Source: JABJAG01 sp965222215 (GTDB taxonomy: Bacteria; Pseudomonadota; Alphaproteobacteria; UBA6615). Taken from it: a stretch of DNA of 64,000 nt. Positions 55,014 to 64,000 of this stretch are shown here, piece by piece. Position numbers and translations under genes: made by a program. The notes beneath the pieces are model-generated. The model had not been told where the DNA came from. It did not search any database and saw only the letters and a list, made by a program, of their open reading frames with translations. Where the stretch lies: positions 2,356,001-2,420,000 of the forward strand of contig OZ244931.1 of the NCBI GenBank assembly GCA_965222215.1. The letters run 5' to 3'. Every line of letters starts with the position of its first letter. Within the stretch, counting starts at the first letter, position 1.

Positions 55014-55034
55014 CGAAACGGCAACATGGTTTCG
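55014..55034. promoter_or_regulatory. Candidate MarR operator
   Basis: A perfect inverted repeat CGAAAC/GTTTCG with a 9-base spacer in the 231-base gap between yghU and the MarR gene. The site is symmetrical and suitably placed for a winged-helix dimer, but the half-sites are short. Confidence 0.3.
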
Positions 55035-55178
55035 CAGACTTTTTGTTTTTCCGGCGTGGAACCGAACCCGCCAGCGGCGGCGCGTTCACCATTCCGGGAG
55101 GCCATAGCGAATTGTGGTTGCCTTCGAGCCGGTGAGCCCTGATTTTAGACAGACGCCCCGCCCCAACGGAAATCCACC

Positions 55179-55676
55179 ATGGCCAGCAACGGTGACCGGA
55201 AACGAAACGGACGCGGCTCCGACGCGGACATCCGAGATATGGAGGGCTACATCACGTACCGCGTGGGCCGCCTCGGGCGCATGCTCGCGCGCGACATCGC
55301 GCGCAGTTGCGCCGAACACTGGGACCTGTCGCTGCCGAATTACCGTGTTCTGACCGCGCTGAGCTATTTCCCCAACATCGCCATGAACGAGCTGACCGAG
55401 CGCACCCAGATGGACAAAGGCCAGGTCAGCCGGGTCGTGACCAGCATGGAAAAGGACGGAATCGTCAAACGCACGGACGATGAACGTGACAAACGCCTGT
55501 CGGTGCTATCACTCACGCCGGCGGGTCAGGCCCTCGCGCGCAAGACGCGCAAAGTGGCTCACGCGCATCAGCGCGAACTCACGTCGCTGCTGTCAAAGGA
55601 AGAACTGGCGATCTTCTACGATATGCTCGACCGGCTCACGACCCACACCCGCAAACGGCTGCGCGATAGAGAATAG
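55179..55676 (+). CDS. MarR-family transcriptional regulator
   Basis: A 165-residue regulator with a winged helix (ALSYFPNIAMNELTERTQMD, KGQVSRVVTSMEKDGIVKRT) and wing DERDKRLSVLSLTPAG. MarR proteins usually repress detoxification or catabolic genes and release DNA upon binding small ligands. It is divergent from the YghU-type transferase. No cysteine redox switch stands out. Confidence 0.9.
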   Translation: MASNGDRKRNGRGSDADIRDMEGYITYRVGRLGRMLARDIARSCAEHWDLSLPNYRVLTALSYFPNIAMNELTERTQMDKGQVSRVVTSMEKDGIVKRTDDERDKRLSVLSLTPAGQALARKTRKVAHAHQRELTSLLSKEELAIFYDMLDRLTTHTRKRLRDRE

Positions 55677-55682
55677 GCGCGC

Positions 55683-55868
55683 CTAGCGCGAACGCCAGAG
55701 TACGATCGCGGCTACCACGGCCACGCCCAGCAGGATCATCAGGTGATCGACGCCGAACACCGGATGGAACACGCCGCCGTCGTGCGGCACGCCGGTCTCA
55801 TGCGCCTGCGCTGCGCCGGCCGCCAGCAGTCCGCCCAGTATCGAAACAAATCCAAACAACTTCATCAC
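55683..55868 (-). CDS. Minimal HupE/UreJ-like membrane peptide
   Basis: A 61-residue protein with a signal peptide (~1-22, ending AQA) and one further membrane helix (MILLGVAVVAAIVLWRSR). The segment HETGVPHDGGVFHPVFGVDH with HLM matches the HPxxGxDHL start of HupE/UreJ nickel/hydrogenase accessory permeases, which are ~190 residues with several more helices. Here the protein stops after this first motif. It lies 35 bases after ureG and may be cotranscribed. It may be a genuine small protein or the remnant of a full-length UreJ. Confidence 0.65.
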   Translation of the reverse strand: MMKLFGFVSILGGLLAAGAAQAHETGVPHDGGVFHPVFGVDHLMILLGVAVVAAIVLWRSR

Positions 55869-55903
55869 ACTCTCCTGTTGGTGCGCCCGCGACCCGGGTC
55901 GCC

Positions 55904-56557
55904 CTATTCCGCCGCGCTCGCCGCCGCGTCTCCAGCCGTGCCGGTTTCGGTCCCGGTGAAGCCCCCCATCCGCAGAATGAATCCGACGACCTCGTCGAGT
56001 CCAACACCCGCCTTCAGATTCGTGAAGAGGAAGGGCCGTTCGCCCCGCATCTTCCGCGAATCCCGGTCCATCACCCCGAGGTCCGCGCCGACAAGCGGCG
56101 CCAGATCGATCTTGTTGATGATCAGCAGGTCGGAGCGCGTGATGCCCGGCCCGCCCTTGCGCGGAATCTTGTCCCCGGCCGACACGTCGATAACGTAAAT
56201 CGTGATGTCGGCCAGTTCCGGCGAGAATGTCGCCGCCAGATTGTCGCCGCCGGATTCCACCAGCACGATATCCAGCTCCGGAAACTTTTCGTGCATGTCC
56301 GCGATGGCGGCAAGGTTGATCGACGCATCCTCGCGGATCGCCGTGTGCGGACAGCCGCCCGTCTCGACCCCCCTGATCCGCTCCGGCGGCAGCGCGCCGG
56401 ACCGCGTCAGGAACTGCGCGTCCTCTTCCGTGTAGATGTCATTGGTGATGGCGGCGATGTCGTAGTCATCACGCAGCGCCTTGCACAGCGCATCCATGAG
56501 AGCGGTCTTGCCGGTCCCGACCGGACCGCCGATGCCGACGCGAAAAGGTTTGCTCAT
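55904..56557 (-). CDS. ureG: Urease accessory GTPase UreG
   Basis: A 217-residue GTPase that drives nickel insertion into urease. P-loop GPVGTGKT (11-18), nickel-binding CPH (C69-P70-H71), and the G-motifs VESGGDNLAATFSPELAD and NKIDLAP are intact. The ATG at MSKPFRVGIG overlaps the ureF stop by 4 bases (ATGA). A ~15-residue Ala/Thr-rich tail follows the core. Confidence 0.95.
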   Translation of the reverse strand: MSKPFRVGIGGPVGTGKTALMDALCKALRDDYDIAAITNDIYTEEDAQFLTRSGALPPERIRGVETGGCPHTAIREDASINLAAIADMHEKFPELDIVLVESGGDNLAATFSPELADITIYVIDVSAGDKIPRKGGPGITRSDLLIINKIDLAPLVGADLGVMDRDSRKMRGERPFLFTNLKAGVGLDEVVGFILRMGGFTGTETGTAGDAAASAAE

Positions 56558-57273
56558 GATCGAAAGAGCCTCGTGTACTGGGTTTCGTGGGAAGCCGACG
56601 CCCAGTCGGCCATGACGGTCGCCGCGCCGATATCCTCGCGCGGGCGTTCGAGCGCCGCTGCGGCGGCGCGCAGAATGAGGGGTTCGAGCCCCGCGAGCAC
56701 GCGCAGCCCGTCGCTCTGTCCGAGCGGGATCAGGCGCACGCCGGCGGAGACGAGGTTCGCCGCAAAGGCGTGCAGGTAGGCGACCAGCGCGTCGCGCGCC
56801 GGAAGGTCGTGCGCGGCGGCCGCCGCGCCCACCGCCACCGGGTAGACCACCGGTCGCGATTTTTCTTCGGCGCGTTCGGCGAGCCAGCCGAGTCCGGGCG
56901 CCGGCCATGATTTCGAGACGGCTTCCAGGAACGCCCGGCCCTGCCCCTCGGCCTCGACCCCGAACTCCCGCGTGGCGCGCATGGCGTCGCCATGTTCCAG
57001 CGCCCATTCGGCCAGTTCGCCGTCCCTGTTTGAGACAGCCCTATGTGTCGCCAGGAACAGCGCGGCGTCGACCCGGCCGGAGCCGGTCTCCACGATGGCC
57101 CCCACCCATTCCTGCAGCGTTTCGGCATCGGTCACGATGGCCGACTCCACGGCGTACTCCAGCCCGTGGGAATAGCTGAACGCGCCGACGGGAAAGGACG
57201 GCGACAGCCAGGCCAGCAGGCGCAGCAGTCCGGCCTCGTCGACGCCGGGCTCAATGGTCGCGATGCTGTCCAT
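56554..57273 (-). CDS. ureF: Urease accessory protein UreF
   Basis: A 239-residue UreF, the adaptor between urease-UreD and UreG. LLAWLSPSFPVGAFSYSHGL and the C-terminal GQSDGLRVLAGLEPLILRAA are diagnostic. I start at MDSIATIEPG, which lies inside the 3' end of ureE by 23 bases; the open frame continues 42 codons further upstream through ureE but is not conserved. Translation is probably coupled to both neighbours. Confidence 0.93.
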   Translation of the reverse strand: MDSIATIEPGVDEAGLLRLLAWLSPSFPVGAFSYSHGLEYAVESAIVTDAETLQEWVGAIVETGSGRVDAALFLATHRAVSNRDGELAEWALEHGDAMRATREFGVEAEGQGRAFLEAVSKSWPAPGLGWLAERAEEKSRPVVYPVAVGAAAAAHDLPARDALVAYLHAFAANLVSAGVRLIPLGQSDGLRVLAGLEPLILRAAAAALERPREDIGAATVMADWASASHETQYTRLFRS

Positions 57274-57753
57274 GGGCCTCGTCGTCGTGGTTGTGATGGG
57301 TATGGCCGCCCGCCTCACCGGCGTAGGCGCCGGGCTCCGGCGTGAACGGCGCGGCGTGCCGCGCCACATGGGCGCCGAGACGTTCGACCATTGCGACAAT
57401 CACGTGGTCGTCGCGTATGCGCAGGGTGCCGTCGTCGAGGACCTGCACCGGGATATGCCGGTTGCCGACATGCCATGCGATCCGTGCGGTCTCGACGAGA
57501 TCGTGGCAGCGGATATCCGCCACCGCCTCTTCGGCCGCCACGACCCGCACGAAGCCGCCGCCCTCGAGCACGAGCCCGTCCCCGTCCGACAGGCGCGTCG
57601 CCGCGTCCAGATCGAGCTGGACGCTGTCGTCGGTGTCCGTGCGCAGGCGAATGCGCCGCCGGTGCCGGTCGTCATAGTCGAGCACGACCCGCGCCCGTTC
57701 CTCGGCTTGCGGCCAGTCGCCCGCGGCGATCACCGATGTGGCGCGGCCCAGCA

Positions 57754-57754
<1 letters not shown>
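57251..57754 (-). CDS. ureE: Urease accessory nickel chaperone UreE
   Basis: A 167-residue UreE, which delivers nickel to UreG. The N domain (peptide-binding) precedes the metal domain with AWHVGNRHIPVQVLDDGTLR and RDDHVIVAMVERLG. The C-terminus is His-rich (HTHHNHDDEAHGQHRDH), as in K. aerogenes UreE. The start shares one base with the ureC stop, and the His tail is encoded partly in the overlap with ureF. Confidence 0.94.
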
Positions 57755-59463
<1,709 letters not shown>

Positions 59464-59465
59464 GG

Positions 59466-59771
59466 CTACAGCGCCCCGTTCACGGCGGCGTTGAAGCCGA
59501 AGATGCGCCGTTCGCCGGCGTAGGCGACGAGCGCCACTTCGCGGCTCTGGCCCGGCTCAAAGCGCACGGCGGTGCCCGCCGGGATGTCGAGGCGGAAGCC
59601 GCGCGCGGCGTCGCGGTCGAAGTCGAGCGCCGAATTGACCTCGAAAAAGTGGTAGTGCGAGCCGATCTGAACGGGCCGGTCGCCGGTGTTGGCGACCACG
59701 AGGGACAGCGTCTCGCGGCCCTCGTTGAGGACGATCTCGCCGTCCGCGGTCAGGATTTCTCCGGGGATCAT
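59466..59771 (-). CDS. ureB: Urease beta subunit
   Basis: A 101-residue UreB, a separate subunit (not fused to UreA). MIPGEILTADGEIVLNEGRE and IGSHYHFFEVNSALDFDR are characteristic. I use the ATG of MIPGE; the frame is open 105 codons upstream through ureA but without conserved sequence. Eight bases separate it from ureA. Confidence 0.96.
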   Translation of the reverse strand: MIPGEILTADGEIVLNEGRETLSLVVANTGDRPVQIGSHYHFFEVNSALDFDRDAARGFRLDIPAGTAVRFEPGQSREVALVAYAGERRIFGFNAAVNGAL

Positions 59772-59779
59772 GGCGTCAC

Positions 59780-60082
59780 CTAGCGGATCGGGTTGTGGAC
59801 GGTGACGAGCTTGGTCCCGTCCGGGAAGGTCGCCTCGACCTGGATGTCGTGGATCATCTCGGGGATGCCGTCCATCACCTCGTCGCGGGTCAGCACGCCC
59901 GCGCCGTCGCGCATCAGGTCGGAAACGCTGCGACCGTCGCGCGCCCCCTCGACCACGAAGTCCGAGATCAGCGCGATCGCCTCGGGGTAGTTCAGCTTCA
60001 CGCCGCGCTCGCGGCGCTTGCGGGCCACCTCCGCCGCCATGGCGACGAGCAGCTTGTCTTTTTCGCGGGGTGTCAGGTTCAT
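59780..60082 (-). CDS. ureA: Urease gamma subunit
   Basis: A 100-residue UreA, standard length. MNLTPREKDKLLVAMAAEVA, LNYPEAIALISDFVVEGARD and PDGTKLVTVHNPI are diagnostic. An AGGAG site lies 8 bases before the ATG. It follows ureD after 24 bases. Confidence 0.97.
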   Translation of the reverse strand: MNLTPREKDKLLVAMAAEVARKRRERGVKLNYPEAIALISDFVVEGARDGRSVSDLMRDGAGVLTRDEVMDGIPEMIHDIQVEATFPDGTKLVTVHNPIR

Positions 60083-60106
60083 GCAATTCTCTCCTGCGGC
60101 GCCGGG

Positions 60107-60931
60107 CTACATGTGCCAGAGGCGCGGCATCGCAGCCGGATAGCCGGCGATGCGGTTGCGGAACGCGCTCCAGAAAGCGCCGTAGGCGTCACGCAGGGCG
60201 CGCGCCTCGTGACCGAGCCAGCGGACGACCAGGACATCGCCGACACAGGTCGCTGCCGCGCGCAACCCCTCGTCGAGCGCCGCGTCGTCCAAAAGTTCGC
60301 GCGCCGCCACCAGTTGCGCGCCGGCGTCGTCGGCGACGTAGACCAGGCTTGCGAAGGCATGCGCATCGCCAAAGCCCGCCGACGCGCGCAGGTCCGCCGC
60401 CACATCGCCCTCCAGATGCAGCGCATCGGCCCACACGAGGCGGCCGTCGCGCCGGATCTCCCAGGCGTCGCGCGCCAGCCCGCGCGTCATGCTCTCGCCC
60501 ATCGCCGTGCGCCCGAAGACGATGGATTCTCCGGCCAGCAGCCGCGCACCCGTGCCGACCTCGACCCGGGTCCGCCGTCGCATCCGCGCGCCCTCGAACA
60601 GGATCGTCTCCTGCGGCAGCCATTCGAGCCATGCGCCGTCCGACGCGTCGAGCGAAACCTCGATGGTCACGTCGGCGCCCGTCGAGCGGTAGATCTTCTC
60701 CGCCGCCTGTCCCACAATCCGCGCGGCGGTGTTCGCCGCGCCGCGCATTCCGATCGACAGCGCGTCGCCGCCCACCAGCCCGCCGGAGGTCGTCACCAGC
60801 GTGCCGGTCGCCGGCTCGGCGGCGGCGACATGCGGAAACAGGATTCGCAGCGGGTCGGACTGGTCGAGCGTCGCCAGATGCGTCGCGCCATCACGGTGTC
60901 CGAACTCGATATGTGCGCGGCCTGCGACCAT
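60107..60931 (-). CDS. ureD: Urease accessory protein UreD (UreH)
   Basis: A 274-residue UreD, which with UreF and UreG forms the nickel-loading complex on apo-urease. TTSGGLVGGDALSIGM, QETILFEGARMRRRTRVEVG and a C-terminal RLWHM are consistent with the family. I start at MVAGRAHIEFGH because GGGAG lies 7 bases upstream; a GTG 23 codons earlier has no ribosome site. First gene of the operon, divergent from the second 2OG oxygenase. Confidence 0.93.
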   Translation of the reverse strand: MVAGRAHIEFGHRDGATHLATLDQSDPLRILFPHVAAAEPATGTLVTTSGGLVGGDALSIGMRGAANTAARIVGQAAEKIYRSTGADVTIEVSLDASDGAWLEWLPQETILFEGARMRRRTRVEVGTGARLLAGESIVFGRTAMGESMTRGLARDAWEIRRDGRLVWADALHLEGDVAADLRASAGFGDAHAFASLVYVADDAGAQLVAARELLDDAALDEGLRAAATCVGDVLVVRWLGHEARALRDAYGAFWSAFRNRIAGYPAAMPRLWHM

Positions 60932-61199
60932 GGATTCTCCCAAAAACCTAAGTTGCCGCCCGAAACCGGATTCGGCCAACTCAACCGCCCCCGACGGCAC
61001 AAACAGGATCGCAAGTCACGTGCCAGAACCTCCTTGCCCAAAACCCCCGGATTTCAGGGCGCCAGCGACCTGAAGAGCTTCGCCTGAAGGTATTTAGAAG
61101 GCACAAGTGCACAAAAATTCAGCATTTGAGATGCGTCACCGGGAGATGTTGCGGGAACGGGAACATCGGCCATACGATTACGCCAAGGAGAAACGCCCG

Positions 61200-62237
61200 A
61201 TGTCACAAGCCGAAGTCATCCTTCCCGAGGACCTCGTCCAGGAAGAAATCCCGATCCTCGACCTCGCCCCCTTCCTCGCCGGAGAGGATGGCGCACTCGA
61301 ACGTCTCGCGAACGAGTTGCGCCATGCGCAGGAGAATGTAGGGTTCTACTTCATCGTCAATCACGGCGTGGCGCCGGAGCTGATCGCGCGCACCCAGAAG
61401 AACCTGCGGCGCTTCTTCGCCCTGCCCGACGCCACGAAGCGGGCCATGCCCAACTACGTGCCGCCGGGATCGACGATCTACGTCTCGTCCACCGTGAACG
61501 AGAACACCAAACCGGACCTCAACGAGATGCTGCGCATCGTTCGCGAGCGCCCGGCCAACCACCCGGCCATCCTCGCGGGCCTGAAGTCCCACGGCCCCAA
61601 CCACTGGCCGGACGAGGATCTCCTGCCCGGCTGGCGCGCGGAGATGCTCGAATATTACGAGACGATGGAAAATCTCGGCCGCCGGATGCTGCCGCTGTAC
61701 GCCCGCGCGCTGGACATGCCCGCCGATCATTTCGACGGCCTGTTCGACGATCCGGTCTGGACGACCCGCAACCAGCACTACCCGGCCGTCGACGCCGACG
61801 ACAACCAGTTCGGCATCGCGCCCCATCGCGACCACGGGTTCCTGACCCTGCTGCCGGTCGTCGACGTCCCCGGCCTGCAGATTCGTACCGCCGACGAGCG
61901 CTGGTTGTCCGTCGACAATATCGAGGGTGCGATCATCGTGAACACGGGCGAATTCCTGAACCGCTGGACCAACGGACGGTTCATGGCCACGCCGCATCGC
62001 GTTCTGCCGCCGCAGAAGGACCGCTACTCGCTGGCCTTCTTCTTCAACCCGACCTGGGACACGGTCGCCGACCCGCTGCCGACCTGCGTCAGCGACGATA
62101 ACCCGGCGCAGTTCAAGCCGGTGCGCTTCCAGGACTACCGTGACTGGTATCTTACCCAGAACTACCTGACCGAAGACGGTGAGGTTCGCGCCGAACCGCC
62201 GAGCGTCGAGGAAAGCGACCTGCCGGAGACGCTCTAG
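61200..62237 (+). CDS. 2-oxoglutarate/Fe(II) oxygenase, isopenicillin-N-synthase-like (paralogue 2)
   Basis: A 345-residue member of the DIOX_N/2OG-FeII family. The N domain has IPILDLAPFL and VGFYFIVNHGVAPELI; the iron triad is H209-x-D211 (APHRDHGF) and H266 (ATPHRVL), with R275 in KDRYSLAFF for 2-oxoglutarate. I start at MSQAEVILPED after AAGGAG; the frame is open 31 codons upstream. It is a clear paralogue of the gene at 52998-54026. Substrate unknown; family members act on plant-type and microbial small molecules. Confidence 0.88.
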   Translation: MSQAEVILPEDLVQEEIPILDLAPFLAGEDGALERLANELRHAQENVGFYFIVNHGVAPELIARTQKNLRRFFALPDATKRAMPNYVPPGSTIYVSSTVNENTKPDLNEMLRIVRERPANHPAILAGLKSHGPNHWPDEDLLPGWRAEMLEYYETMENLGRRMLPLYARALDMPADHFDGLFDDPVWTTRNQHYPAVDADDNQFGIAPHRDHGFLTLLPVVDVPGLQIRTADERWLSVDNIEGAIIVNTGEFLNRWTNGRFMATPHRVLPPQKDRYSLAFFFNPTWDTVADPLPTCVSDDNPAQFKPVRFQDYRDWYLTQNYLTEDGEVRAEPPSVEESDLPETL

Positions 62238-62259
62238 GCGCCCGCCTCTACCTCGCCGG

Positions 62260-62341
62260 CATTGCAAGGAGCGCCGCGACGACGCAATCCAGAAAACGCA
62301 CCTGCCCGCTCTGGATTCCGTCGCCGTTCCGGCTCGCAATG
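62260..62341. repeat. REP-like imperfect palindrome between convergent genes
   Basis: CATTGC...CAATCCAG on one arm and CTGGATT...GCAATG on the other form an imperfect ~30-bp palindrome around an 18-base loop. The pattern (CATTGCGAG..GCAATCCAG..CTGGATT..CGCAATG) is like a widespread dispersed repeat of proteobacteria. It lies in the 119-base gap between two convergent genes, where it could also terminate transcription. Confidence 0.6.
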
Positions 62342-62356
62342 ACGACGTTGAAAATC

Positions 62357-62905
62357 CTACGGCAGCGGTTCCGGTTCGCCGTTCTTGGTCGGCATCCGGT
62401 AGGCGACCATCGTCAGGCAGACCGACGTGTAGAGGCCGAGCAGGCCGAGAAGCTCATTGATCCCCGCTTCGCCGATGGTCTCGACGGCGCGCTGCCACAG
62501 GGCGTCGTCGATCCGGTGCCCCTGCACGAGTGCGGTCGCGACGTCGTAGCAGAGCGCTTCGTCGGTCTTTGCGAACACCGGGACCGCGCCCGAGCGGATC
62601 GCCTCGACGATGGCCGGGTCGACCCCGGCCTTCTCCGCCGCCGGGCCGTGGGACGTCCACACATACTGCGCGCGCCAGTGCTTCGCGACGACGAGGACGA
62701 TCACTTCGACCAGCCGCTCTTCCAGCGAGATACCGTGGCGCAGATGCTCCTCGACCGGCTCGATGCGGTCGGCGAAGCCCGGCGATGCGAGCCAGAATTG
62801 ATACGGGCCCGGCACATAGCCGCGTTCCGTCAGGATGCGGTCATAGACCGCACGGGCGTCGGCCGGCAGGCGGTCGGCATCGAACGGGTCGAAACGGTCG
62901 GTCAT
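62357..62905 (-). CDS. Carboxymuconolactone decarboxylase/AhpD-like family protein
   Basis: A 182-residue helical protein of the CMD family (VPGPYQFWLASPGFADRIEP, EVIVLVVAKHWRAQYVW). The redox CxxC of AhpD is absent; the corresponding stretch is RAQYVWTSHGPAAE (78-91), keeping only the His, so a peroxidase role is unlikely. Its ATG overlaps the downstream end of the FAH-family gene by 4 bases, so the two are coupled. Function is probably in a ring-cleavage or related catabolic route. Confidence 0.8.
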   Translation of the reverse strand: MTDRFDPFDADRLPADARAVYDRILTERGYVPGPYQFWLASPGFADRIEPVEEHLRHGISLEERLVEVIVLVVAKHWRAQYVWTSHGPAAEKAGVDPAIVEAIRSGAVPVFAKTDEALCYDVATALVQGHRIDDALWQRAVETIGEAGINELLGLLGLYTSVCLTMVAYRMPTKNGEPEPLP

Positions 62906-63681
62906 CCGTCAGCGTCCTCATAGGTGTTCGACAGGGTCCCGATCCCGTCGATGACAATGTCGATGGTCGCGCCCGGCTTCATGGGCAGCGCGCCCGGCCC
63001 GGTGCCGCAGGCGATCAGGTCGCCCGGTTCCAGGGTCATGGATTCGGACAGCCGCGCGACGATTTCCGCCGGCTGCATGAACAGGTCCGACACCGGATAG
63101 TTCTGGCGCTCGCGCCCGTTCAGCTCCGCGCGGATGGAACTCCCGGAAATATCGGCGTCCGTCACGATCGCCGGCCCGAAGGCGCCGAATGTGTCGAAGC
63201 CCTTCGCGCGCGCCCACTGGGGGAAAGACTCATCGGCGTGGAGAAGTTGCAGGGCCGTCACGTCGTTGACGCAGGTGTAGCCGAAGATCGCGTCGGCGGC
63301 GACGGCTTCATCGACGTTGCTGCACGGCTTGCCAATGACAATCCCGAGCTCCGCTTCGTAGATAACCCGGCCGTCATACGCGGCGGGCTTGCGGATGACG
63401 CCACCCGGCGCGAGGTAACTGGTCACCGGCTTCAGGAAGAACAGAGGATATTCCGGCTTTTCCAGCTCCTGCTTCTCGGCCGCGGATTTCGAGTTGTTCC
63501 ACAGCGCGATCATTTTTCCGGGCTCGCACGGCGTCAGCAGCGTGGCATCAGCCGCATTCACCTTGTCGCCGGTGTCATTCGGCGACCCGAACATGTCGCC
63601 CTCGTGGACGGCGATCGCGTCGCCCTCCAGGGTTCCGATCCCGACCTTGCCTCCGTTCTCGAACCGCACCCAATGCGCCAT
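62902..63681 (-). CDS. Fumarylacetoacetate hydrolase-family enzyme
   Basis: A 259-residue FAH-family protein (hydrolases, decarboxylases or isomerases of beta-dicarbonyl compounds). The metal-binding fold shows YEAELGIVIGKPCSNV, GYTCVNDVTALQLL and KGFDTFGAFGPAIV, with the C-terminal LIACGTGPGALPMKPG. I start at MAHWVRFENGG after GGGAG; the frame is open 103 codons upstream without conserved sequence. Coupled to the CMD-like gene and divergent from an FAD monooxygenase; the trio suggests degradation of an aromatic or cyclic compound. Confidence 0.87.
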   Translation of the reverse strand: MAHWVRFENGGKVGIGTLEGDAIAVHEGDMFGSPNDTGDKVNAADATLLTPCEPGKMIALWNNSKSAAEKQELEKPEYPLFFLKPVTSYLAPGGVIRKPAAYDGRVIYEAELGIVIGKPCSNVDEAVAADAIFGYTCVNDVTALQLLHADESFPQWARAKGFDTFGAFGPAIVTDADISGSSIRAELNGRERQNYPVSDLFMQPAEIVARLSESMTLEPGDLIACGTGPGALPMKPGATIDIVIDGIGTLSNTYEDADG

Positions 63682-63780
63682 GGCTTGCTCCCCTGAACCG
63701 CTTTCGTTACCGATTGATACCGTCTTCCACGCTACATCGCGACGCCCGGCAAAAAAACTGTGACAGAGCATAACGCACGA

Positions 63781-64000
63781 ATGCCCGTCCTCATCGTCGG
63801 CGGCGGCATGGTCGGCCTGACCCTCGCCGTCGAACTCGGCACCTATGGCGTGCCGTGCATGCTCATCAGCGATGGCGAGACAACGGCGCCGCACCCGCAG
63901 GGAAATTCGCTGAACTCCCGCACGATGGAGCACTTCCGGCGGCTGGGACTCAACGAGGAAATCCGCGCCGCAGGACTGCCCGCCGATCATGCGACGGATG
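63781..64000 (+). CDS. FAD-dependent monooxygenase, N-terminal part (3' end outside window)
   Basis: The first 73 residues of an aromatic-hydroxylase-type flavoprotein. The dinucleotide site VLIVGGGMVGLTLAVEL is followed by a segment with NSLNSRTMEHFRRLGL, typical of the PheA/MhpA/UbiH group. ATG 63781 is taken as start; a GTG 7 codons upstream (giving VTEHNAR before it) is a plausible alternative, and neither has a strong ribosome site. The rest of the gene lies beyond the window. Confidence 0.8.
   Translation, partial: MPVLIVGGGMVGLTLAVELGTYGVPCMLISDGETTAPHPQGNSLNSRTMEHFRRLGLNEEIRAAGLPADHATD

Overview
The window is 64 kb of GC-rich DNA from an alphaproteobacterium, most like a Rhodospirillales-type lineage. 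The indications are an ATP12 F1-ATPase assembly chaperone, short-form adenylate kinase, a propionyl-CoA carboxylase beta subunit, hopanoid transport proteins HpnN/HpnM, and ribosomal protein genes in the order usual for the class. The exact genus cannot be read from the sequence.

Layout. 1-1.5 kb: the end of a class III nucleotidyl cyclase gene closely followed by a DUF1698-type methyltransferase. 1.6-11.4 kb (minus strand): a small charged protein, PccB, ATP12, a repeat-containing AsmA-family protein, then a tight rarA-crcB-rluC run behind a DegP-like protease. 11.4-43.8 kb (minus strand): an almost uninterrupted translation/transcription block. In transcription order it runs tRNA-Tyr, tRNA-Gly, tuf, tRNA-Trp, secE, nusG, rplKAJL, rpoBC, terminator, rpsLG, fusA, tuf, then the S10, spc and alpha operons through rplQ, closed by an intrinsic terminator. 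It includes two EF-Tu genes with identical proteins, an L10-type autoregulatory leader, a strongly structured rplL-rpoB spacer, and three promoters legible by eye.

43.9-55.7 kb: mixed accessory genes on both strands. These are an RlmB-like 2'-O-methyltransferase, an unknown polytopic membrane protein, HpnN and HpnM, RidA, a ketopantoate-reductase-like enzyme, tRNA-Thr, a GcvA-like LysR regulator, a quinone-oxidoreductase-like MDR, a 2-oxoglutarate/Fe(II) oxygenase, a YghU-type glutathione transferase and a MarR regulator. 55.7-60.9 kb: a complete urease operon, ureDABCEFG, followed by a minimal HupE/UreJ-like membrane peptide. 61-64 kb: a second 2OG oxygenase paralogue, a REP-like palindrome, a carboxymuconolactone-decarboxylase-like protein overlapping a fumarylacetoacetate-hydrolase-family enzyme, and the start of a divergent FAD monooxygenase. 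The last three look like part of an aromatic or cyclic-compound catabolic cluster that continues beyond the window.

Most of the window is conserved housekeeping DNA, and I see no CRISPR array, prophage, transposase or obvious new defence system. The points most worth a second look are: the five-fold ~72-residue repeat in the AsmA protein, a tRNA/tmRNA-like 3' end fragment beside it, the RNA structures in the rplL-rpoB and tRNA-Trp-secE gaps, acidic tails on several ribosomal proteins, the minimal HupE/UreJ-like peptide after ureG, the uncharacterised EEISWGQR membrane protein, and the paired 2OG oxygenases.
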